A DNA stretch of 21,236 bases. Source: Bacteroidota bacterium (lineage in GTDB: Bacteria; Bacteroidota; Bacteroidia; CAILMK01). Positions 1 through 9,100 of this stretch are shown one piece after another; position 1 is the first letter of the stretch; every line of letters begins with the position of its first letter. The position numbers and the translations under genes were made by a program. The stretch covers positions 1 to 21,236 of the forward strand of contig JABDEJ010000040.1 in the NCBI GenBank assembly GCA_013287095.1, in the 5' to 3' direction. Below the pieces are notes generated by a model. That model searched no databases and was not told where the DNA came from. It saw only the letters and a list, made by a program, of their open reading frames with translations.

Positions 1-1
1 A

Positions 2-172
2 ATAGTAAAAACCACTTTTAGGCTCACCGAAAAAATTACCTTAACCGGATGCAGCAAAACCGGATGGAGAACTTATCCAATTGTATTTGTCACCTGCTAC
101 AACAGTTGCACCAATAGGAATAAAACTTCCATAACAAATGGCATTATCTGGAACAACTGCGGCGGCAGGTAG
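2..172 (+). pseudogene. 3' fragment of a plus-strand Ig-like repeat gene, broken at an inversion junction
   Basis: The plus-strand frame starting at base 2 is open from the left edge to a stop at 170-172. Its first 20 residues (IVKTTFRLTEKITLTGCSKT, bases 2-61) match the end of the repeat unit that is otherwise found only on the minus strand in 44-8300. Compare VKTTYTLTDTVIATGCSNT in unit 35 and TLTEKITATGCSKT in unit 30. After base 61 to 64 this frame leaves the repeat pattern and reads the antisense of the minus-strand gene, so residues beyond about 21 are not a real domain. The gene would begin outside the window to the left. I see the repeat match directly. Whether it comes from a real genomic inversion or from a misjoined assembly cannot be decided here. 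Confidence 0.6.
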
Positions 173-3100
173 AGGGTTTACTGAAATAGTAACGGAATTT
201 GTATTGCTACACCCTGTGGCAATGACAGTATCTGTAAGTGTATATGTTGTTTTAACTCCGGGGGATACGATAGGGTTGGCCAACACGGAATTAAATCCGG
301 GAGGAGAGCTTTTCCACGAGTACTTATTGCCATTCACAGGGCTGGTGCCAATTAAAATAAAAGATTTATTGCAGATGAAGGCACCGGGAGCTACAGAAGC
401 AGCAGGTAAAGGATTGGCTGAGATAATAACTGAATCTGTTTTGCTGCAACCGGTAGCGCCAATTGTTTCAGTAAGATAATATGTCGTGCTTACCTTTGGA
501 TTGATTGTTGGATTTGACAAAGTGGAACCAAACCCGGATGGTGAGCTTGACCAGTTATATGCATTGCCGGGAACAGCTACAGAGCCAATTGCAATGGAAG
601 AACCAGAACAAACTGTGGCATTAGAAGCAGTTTGTGCAACCGGTAATGAATTAATTGTGAGTGTAACGGAATCTATCTGTTTGCACCCCGGTGAAACGGA
701 ATCTTTTAAATAATAAGTTGTTTTTACAGTGGGGCTTACCAATGGATTTGCTACTGCAGAAGTAAAACCGGCTGGTGAACTTGTCCAGGAATAAGTATTG
801 CCTGGATAAGAAATTCCCCCGATTGCAGTGAAAGATCCCGGGCAAATCGCAGTATTGGCAATTACCGAAGTTGAAGTAGAGAAGGAAATTGTGTCGGAAT
901 TTATTTTACTACAGCCTGTTATCGGGTTTGTCTCCATTAAGAAATATACCGTGGTTCCCGATGGGATAACAGTCGGATTGGATGAAGTTGAAGTAAAACC
1001 GGACGGTGAACTTGTCCATGAGTACGTATCTCCTCCAACTGCCGCAGCGCCAATGGATAAAGAACCTGAACAGAGCGAAGTACTTGCAAGGACGTGGGCG
1101 GCAGGCAGTGGGTTCACTGAAATTTTAACGGAATCAATTTTGATACATCCCTTAAGACTGTCTTTAAAATAATAGGTAGTTGGTACACCAGGCCTGGCTA
1201 TAGGATTTATCAAAGTAGAAGTAAATCCAGCAGGAGAGCTTGTCCAGGAATAATAATTTCCGATAAAAGGCGTAAAGGTCTTGCCAATGGAAACTGCCGT
1301 ACTTCCGCAAACGATGGTATCATTGGCAACCATAACAATTGGTAAAAAGATTGTATCAGAATTGGTTTTGGAGCACCCTGTTGCTGTGATTTTTTCTGTG
1401 AGGGTATAAATGGTACTTAATGAAGGGTTTACTGAAGGGTTGGCACTTGTAGAAGTGAAACCCGCAGGAGAACTTGTCCAGGAATAAGTATTTCCTGTTA
1501 GGGCGGTGGCACCTATGGATATGGGAATTCCAGAGCAGTTGGAAGTACTGGGTATTACATTGCCTGCAGGCAAAGGATTTGTTGTAATGGTAACTGCCCC
1601 CATTGTTTTACATCCGGGGATAGAATCTGTGAGAGTGTAAGTAGTCGTCGTAGTTGGATTCGCGATGGGATTTGCAAGTGTTGATGTGAATCCTTTTGGT
1701 ATGCTTGTCCACGAATAAATATCCCCTTTATTAGAAGTTGCACTGCCCAGTGCAATAGAAGCTCCGGCACAAATGGTGGCATTTGAAGCTACTGCAGCGG
1801 AAGGAACTGAAATGATTACGGTATCCCTTTTACTGCAACTTGTTGCCAATATCTTTTCAGTTAGGTAATAGGATGTCGTTTTAGTAGGTGACACTGATGG
1901 ATTTGATGATGAGGAGCTAAAACCAAATTGAGAGCTTGACCATAAATAGCTGCTTCCTGTGACAGCATTTGCCCCAATGGATATGGCAGAACCAGGACAT
2001 ATAGCTGTATTGGCAATAGTTTGGGCATTAGGTTCGGGGCTAACAATAATCTTAATCGAATCTGTTTTGCTACAGCCATTTAGAACAGAATCTTTAAAAT
2101 AATAAGTGGTGGTAATATACGGACTTACTGTCGGGTTTGCCAATGTTGAAGTAAAACCTGGAGGCGAGCTTGTCCAGGAATATACGTTCCCCTTATAATA
2201 AGCCTCGCCAATAGAAATCGGAGTCCCTCCACAAATGGCAGTATTGGCAACAATAGAGGCGACTGGCACCGAGATCGTATCAGAATCTGTCCGCGTGCAT
2301 CCTGTTGCTATTATAGTCTCTTTGAGTATATATAGAGTTGTTGTAGTAGGACTGACGGAGGGATTTGAGGAAGTGGAAGCAAAACCAGACGGAAAACTTG
2401 TCCATGAATATTTATCACCTGTAACAGCTGCCGCGCCAATAGAGATAGAACTTCCTGAACAGATAGCGTTACTTGCAATAATAGAATTACGGGAAGGCAA
2501 CGGATTGGTATAGATTGTGACCGAAGCTGAGTTTTTGCACCCCGTGGAAACCACAGTCTCAGTAAGTGTATATGTTGTGTTGACTAGCGGACTAACTGAT
2601 GCGCCTGATGAAGAATTATTAATACCCGGTGGCGAACTTGTCCACGAATATCTATATAACCCTGAAGGAGATGTGCCGATGGAAATAGTTGACCCGGCAC
2701 AGATAGTCGTATTCGGTGTAATGGCAACAGTTGGCAAAAGATTAATGCCTATAGTAACAGAATCGATTGTTTTGCAGCCTGAAATTGAATCTGTAGCATA
2801 ATATTTTGTAGCAACGGCAGGACTTACCATAGGGTTTGCCAGGGTTGAAGTGAATCCAGGGGGCGAGCTTGTCCAGTTATAAAAGTTTCCATTATGAGCG
2901 GTTCCACCAATCGAAATTGAAGAACCCTGGCAAATGCTGGAACTGGCAACAATCGTCGCAAATGGCATTCGGACAGTATCGTAATTGGTTCTGGAACACC
3001 CTGTTGCCTTAATGGTTTCAGTCAGGATATAAGTTGTAGTTACAGTTGGGTCCACAGAAGGATTGGATGATGTAGAAGTAAATCCTGATGGGAAACTTAT

Positions 3101-6100
3101 CCATGAATAGCTATCACCAATAACTGCTGCCGCACCAACCGAAATTGATGTTCCACCGCAAATAACAGTATTGGCAGCAACAAAAGCTGAAGGCAGTGGA
3201 TTTGTTGTAATAGTTACTGAATCCGTTTTACTGCAACCGATATTTGGAATAGTTTCTGTAAGATAATATTTTGTGTTAATGGATGGGTTGACAATTGGAT
3301 TAGGGGAAGTGGAAGTGAAACCAGCCGGCGAACTTGTCCAGTTGTATTTATCACCAGGGACTATTATACCACCAATTGCAATTGTTGTTGCCGCACAAGT
3401 AGTCGCATTGCTAATGGTTTTTGCTGCCGGGGATGGGTTCACAGTAATTTTGACAGAGGCTGTTTGGCTGTTGCATCCAGCAACACTGTCCTTAAAGTTA
3501 TAGGTAATAGTCGTGTTTGGACTTACTACAGGGTTGGCCAAAGTAGATGTAAAACCGGCCGGACTACTCGTCCATGAATATAGATTACCCGGGTAGGAGG
3601 TTTCACCAATTGAGATTGCATTGCCTGAGCAAATTGTAGTGCTTGCCACTATTGAAGCCGACGGTACCAATATGGTATCAGAATGGGTATTAGAGCATCC
3701 TGTGGCAATTATGGTTTCTGTAAGAGTATATTTTGTGGTAGTAGTAGGACTTACTGATGGATTTGAAGAAGTTGAGGTAAAACCTGATGGAGAGCTTATC
3801 CATGAATATGTGTTTCCTGACACAGCTGCATCTCCGAGAGATACAGAAGACACAGAGCACAAGACCGTACCGGCAATAACTTTGGCAGCAGGTAGTGGGT
3901 TGACCGTAATGGTAACATTACCGCTTTTCTTGCAACCTGGCACCGAATCTTTAAGTGTATAAGTAGTGGTAATAGTTGGTTTAACTGTTGGATTTGACAA
4001 CGTAGATGTAAAGCCTGCCGGAGAACTTGTCCAGGAATAGGTATCCCCGGCAAAAGATGGCCCTCCCAGCGACACTGGCTTGCCGGCACAAATGGTAGCA
4101 TTGGCTGCGACAACTGCAGCAGGCATAAAAATGGTATCAGAATGTGTGTTGTTGCACCCTGTGGTGGTACTTGTTTCGGTGAGAATATAAGCGGTTTTTA
4201 CAGTTGGACTAGCTGATGGGTTTGATAAAGTGGATGAAAAACCAGAGGGTGAACTTGTCCATGAATAAATGCTACCGGAAACAGAAGCGGCACCTATGGA
4301 AATTGAAGAGCCTGAACAAATGGTGGTGTTTGCGATAACTTTGGCCGCAGGAAGCTGGTTGACGCTCACTATCACAGAATCTGTTAGTTTACAACCCGCT
4401 GTTAATATTTCATTCAGATAATAAGTAGTTGTTACTTTAGGTGTTACGGATGGATTTGCTGAGGTAGAATTAAAACCCTGGGGAGTGCTGGTCCATGAAT
4501 AACTAATGCCATAATAAGATGCCCCTCCTATTGAAATTGGAGAACCACTACATATTACAGTGTCAGCAATAATTTTTGCACTTGGCATTGAAATGGTATC
4601 GGAATGGGTTGCACTACATCCTGTTGAGGCAATTGTTTCGGTAAGTGTATAAACTGTGGTCACGGTCGGATTCACCAAAGGGTTTGAAGAAGGAGAGATA
4701 AAACCAGATGGAAAACTCATCCATGAATAGACGTTACCTGTTACGGAAGCTGCCCCAATCGCAATTGAAGTAGCCGGACATATAACTGTACTGGCAATTA
4801 CCGATGCTGAAGGTAATGGATTAGTAGATATCTTAACAGAGTTTGCATTTTTACAGCCTGTCGCCGATATAGTCTCAGTAAGGGTATAAGTTGTGGTCTT
4901 GGATTGAGAGGCTGAAGGGTTTGATAACGTCGAAGCAAATCCTGACGGAACACTTGTCCATGAATAAGTATCCCCGGAAACAGGGGCAGCACCAAGAGAA
5001 ATTGAGGAGCCGGAGCAGACTGACATTGGAGTAATAACAGATGCTGATGGCAATGGGTTAATAGATATATTAACTGAACTGGTTTTACTGCAACCATTAA
5101 CACTGTCTTTTAAATAATAAGTCGTCGAAACTGATGGGCTGATCAACGGATTTGAAGAAGTTGAAGTAAAACCAGCAGGCGAACTTGTCCACGAATAGTA
5201 GTTTCCTACGTAAGATGGTCCTCCTATTGCCATAGAACTGCCAAGACAAACAGCAGTATTCGCAATAACTGAAGCAGATGGCAAAGAGATGGTAACTGCA
5301 TGAGTGTTGCTACAACCTGTTGCTGAGATTGTCTCAGTCAACAAATAAATGGTGGTAGCAACCGGGGTGACGGAGGGGTTAGATAAAGTAGAGGCAAAAC
5401 CGGACGGATTGCTTATCCATGAATACGTATCCCCGGTAACAGCCAAATTCCCAATGGATAATGAACTTCCTGAGCAGATAGCAGTATTTGTTACAACAGA
5501 TGCTGAAGGTAACGGATTTACCTTAATTATTACCGAATCAGTTTTGCTGCAACCTGTTGCCATCACTGTTTCAGTAAGATAGTAAGTTGTGGTAATATTT
5601 GGGTTAACTGTTGGATTTGGTAAAGTAGAAGTGAATCCTTTCGGAACACTCGTCCAATTGTATTTGCTGCCTGAAACTGCTGTTGCCCCAAGAGATACCG
5701 GATTTCCTGCGCAAATGGTTGTATTCGATATGGTTTCGGCAGAAGGAAGTGGGTTTACTGCAACAATTATTGAACTGGTATTTACACATCCTGAAATCGA
5801 GTCTTTTAAGCTATAAGTGGTAGTTGTTATTGGGCTGACTGTTGGATTTGAGATCATAGAAGAGAAGCCATGAGGTATACTTGTCCACGTATAATTACTT
5901 CCTTTGGAGGCCGGCCCGCCTATGGAGATCGAGCTGCCTGCACATATTGCGGTATTTGAAGCAACTGTGGCTGTGGCTACCGAGATGGTATCTGTATTTG
6001 TTCTGCTACATCCTGTGGCAATTACTTCTTCAATCAGGGTATAATAAGTAGTTTTTGATGGGCTTACTGATGGGCTTGCCAAATTAGAGGTAAATACCGA

Positions 6101-9100
6101 ATTGGAACTTGTCCAGGAATAATAGTTTCCTTTAACGGGGGCGGTACCAATAGAGACAGAAGCTCCAGGGCAAATGATTGTATTTGCGAGAATTGATGCA
6201 GCGGGCAACGGATTGACTGTTAATGTTAAAGAATCAGTTTTGCTACATCCGGTAGCCAGAATGGTTTCTTTGAGGTAATAAGTTGTGGTATCATTTGGGT
6301 TTGCGTACGGGTTTGAGATTGTAGAGACAAAACCTTTGGGTTCACTTGTCCAACTGTATTGATTACCTGCTACTGTAGCAGCTCCAATAGGCGTTGGGGT
6401 ACCCATACAAATGGTAGAATTTGCAATGGTTTTTGAAGCAGGCAATGGGTTAACAACAACGGTTACAGAATCAGTTTTCTTGCATCCGGCAGCAGCAGTA
6501 TCTTTAAAATAATAGGTAGCGGAGGCTAACGGAGTTATTTTAGGATTTGCCTCTGAAGAAGTAAAGCCTTTTGGAGAACTTTTCCATGAATATATATTGC
6601 CTGAATTAGATTGACCGCCAATGGATATTGTAGTCCCGGCACAGATGGCAGTATTGGCGATAATAGAGGCAGAAGATGGGATGGAAATGGTATCAGAATG
6701 CGTTATGCTGCAGCCAGTTGCAGTTATTGTTTCAGTAAGGCTATAGGCTGTAGTAACTGATGGACTTACAGTCGGGTTCGAAGAAGTGGAAGTAAAACCA
6801 GGGGGTGAACTTGTCCAGGAATAAGTGTGACCGGCTGTGGAAACAGCACCTATAGAAATGGCACCAGAACAAATAGCTGTACTTGCAAGAACTATGGCAG
6901 GTGCAGCAGGATTTACAATAACAGTCACAGAATCATAGGCATTACAGGCCGATGACCCAAAGCTAACGCTATCTGAAAGATAATATGTGGTGGTAACGCC
7001 AGGCTTGACAGTTGGATTGGCAAGTGTGGAAGTGAATCCAGGGGGATTACTTGTCCAAAAATAAGAGTCCCCTTTATAGGCTTCTCCTCCTAGTGAAATT
7101 GAAGTGCCTGGACAAATGGTTGTATCAGAAATAATGTTGGCCGCCGGCAGCGAAATGGTATCAGAATAGTTCCTTGTACAAGTTGTAGCGGGAATTGATA
7201 CTTTGAGGTTATAAATAGTAGTAGTACTCGGTGACACTAATGGATTGGCACTAAAACTAACCGTGGAAGTAACACCTCCGGAAGAAGTGGTCCATAAATA
7301 GGTGTATATCTGGAAGTATATTGCTTTCGGCCCGCCAATCGATATGGAAGTTCCCGGACAAATAGCAGTACTGGGAAGAACAATAGCTGTCGGAAGCGGG
7401 TTTACGATAATATAAACAGAATCTGTTCCCACGCACCCTGTAACAACGGAGTCTTTAAGATAATAAGTTGTAGTATCGTTAGGGCTAACGTTTGGATTTG
7501 CCAAAGTGGAACTAAATCCTACAGGGACGCTTGTCCAGGAATAATAATGACCTGGATAAGAAGTACTGCCTATTGAAATGGAACTGCCCAAACAGATTGC
7601 TCGATTGGCTATGACTAAAGCGGATGGCAAAGAAATAGTATCGGAATGAATTTTGCTACAACCAGTGGCCGTGATGGTTTCTTTTAAGTTATATACAGTG
7701 TTTATGGCAGGACTTACGGAAGGATTTGATAATGTGGAGTTAAAACCTAAAGGAGAGCTTGTCCATGAATAGGTGTGTCCTGTCACAGAAGCCGAACCGA
7801 TAGATATTGAATTTCCGGGGCATATAGCTGTGCTCGGAATAACTGGTGCGCCAGGCAGTGGATTCACGGTAATAAAAACAGAACCTGTTTTACTACATCC
7901 TCCTGCAATAGAATCCTTTAAATAATAAGTAGTGTTAACCGTAGGCGTGGCGACAGGATTTGCCAAAGTGGAAGTAAAACCTATGGGCACGCTTGTCCAG
8001 TAATAATTATTCCCTTTATAAGAAATCTCACCTATCGAAACTGATGTCCCCATGCAGATACTGGTATTTGCAACAGGATTTGCTACAGGAAGTGAAATGG
8101 TATCCGAATGAGTGTTGATGCAGCCACTTGTATTGGTTTCGGACAATATATAAATAGTATTCCCTGTCGGGCTAACAGAGGGATTTGCGAGTGAAGAACT
8201 AAAACCAGATGGGATGCTTGACCATGAATAAGTGTCACCGGAAACTGAAGCATTTCCGATAGATATGGAACCTCCTGAACAAATGGCGGTACTTGGAATG
8301 ACCGATGCCTGTGGCAAGACATATCCGGTATCTGCTATCATGGCAGAATCATTAGCGGATGTAGAATCGGTAACCCCATTTGGTTTTGAGGTCCAGGCAC
8401 GCATGATCTCTATGCCGGTCAGGAAATTAAATGTGCCAATGGTCATGATAACGGCGCTGTCAGGAGCAAGGCTTCCAGTCCAGTTAAATACGGTTTGATT
8501 TTTTTTGTTGACAGACCAGTTGATACTAGCCTTTTTCAAGGTGTCTAAACCATAATTTTCTATTTTTACTTTAACAAATTGAGGCCCTGGACAGAAAGAA
8601 CCCGTGGGACTCAAAATAGAAACAACGCCAGCATCATTATGGTTAACAAAGTTGAAACTGGCCAGGAAAGCGTCATATTTGCCCACTTTAGTTGATGCAT
8701 TCGAACTCTGAAATGCGCCGCTTGTTGCTATGCCGGTATCACTGGCAGTGTAGCCCGTAATAAAGACATTCCCGTTATTAAATGCTGCTACCCCTGTACC
8801 CTGATCCAATAGCCTGCCACCATAATAGGATCCAACGAGCATAGTACCGTTGTTTTTGAATTTTGATATAAATGCGTCACCATTGCCTCCAAAAGAACTC
8901 TGATATGCACCACTGGTGGCTATACCTCCTTTTGTACTATAGGTAAGGCCTGTAACATATATATTATCATTGTTATCTGTCCCAATGCCATAGCAATAAT
9001 CAGCATTTATTCCTCCATAATAAGTTCCCCACTTTCGCATTCCACCGCTGCTGAACCCAGCAAGGAATCCATCTGTACCACCCCCTAAAGGAGCAGTCTG

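Noticed and set aside
138..5816. A series of plus-strand open frames of 75-114 codons (for example 138-479, 828-1172, 3621-3962, 5349-5582)
   Set aside because: They are antisense to the Ig-like repeat array and resemble each other only because the coding strand repeats; they have no signal, domain or leader of their own.
44..8300. A possible CRISPR or satellite array because of regular spacing
   Set aside because: The period of about 229 bases is kept at the protein level in one open frame and the units diverge at the base level, which is a protein domain array.
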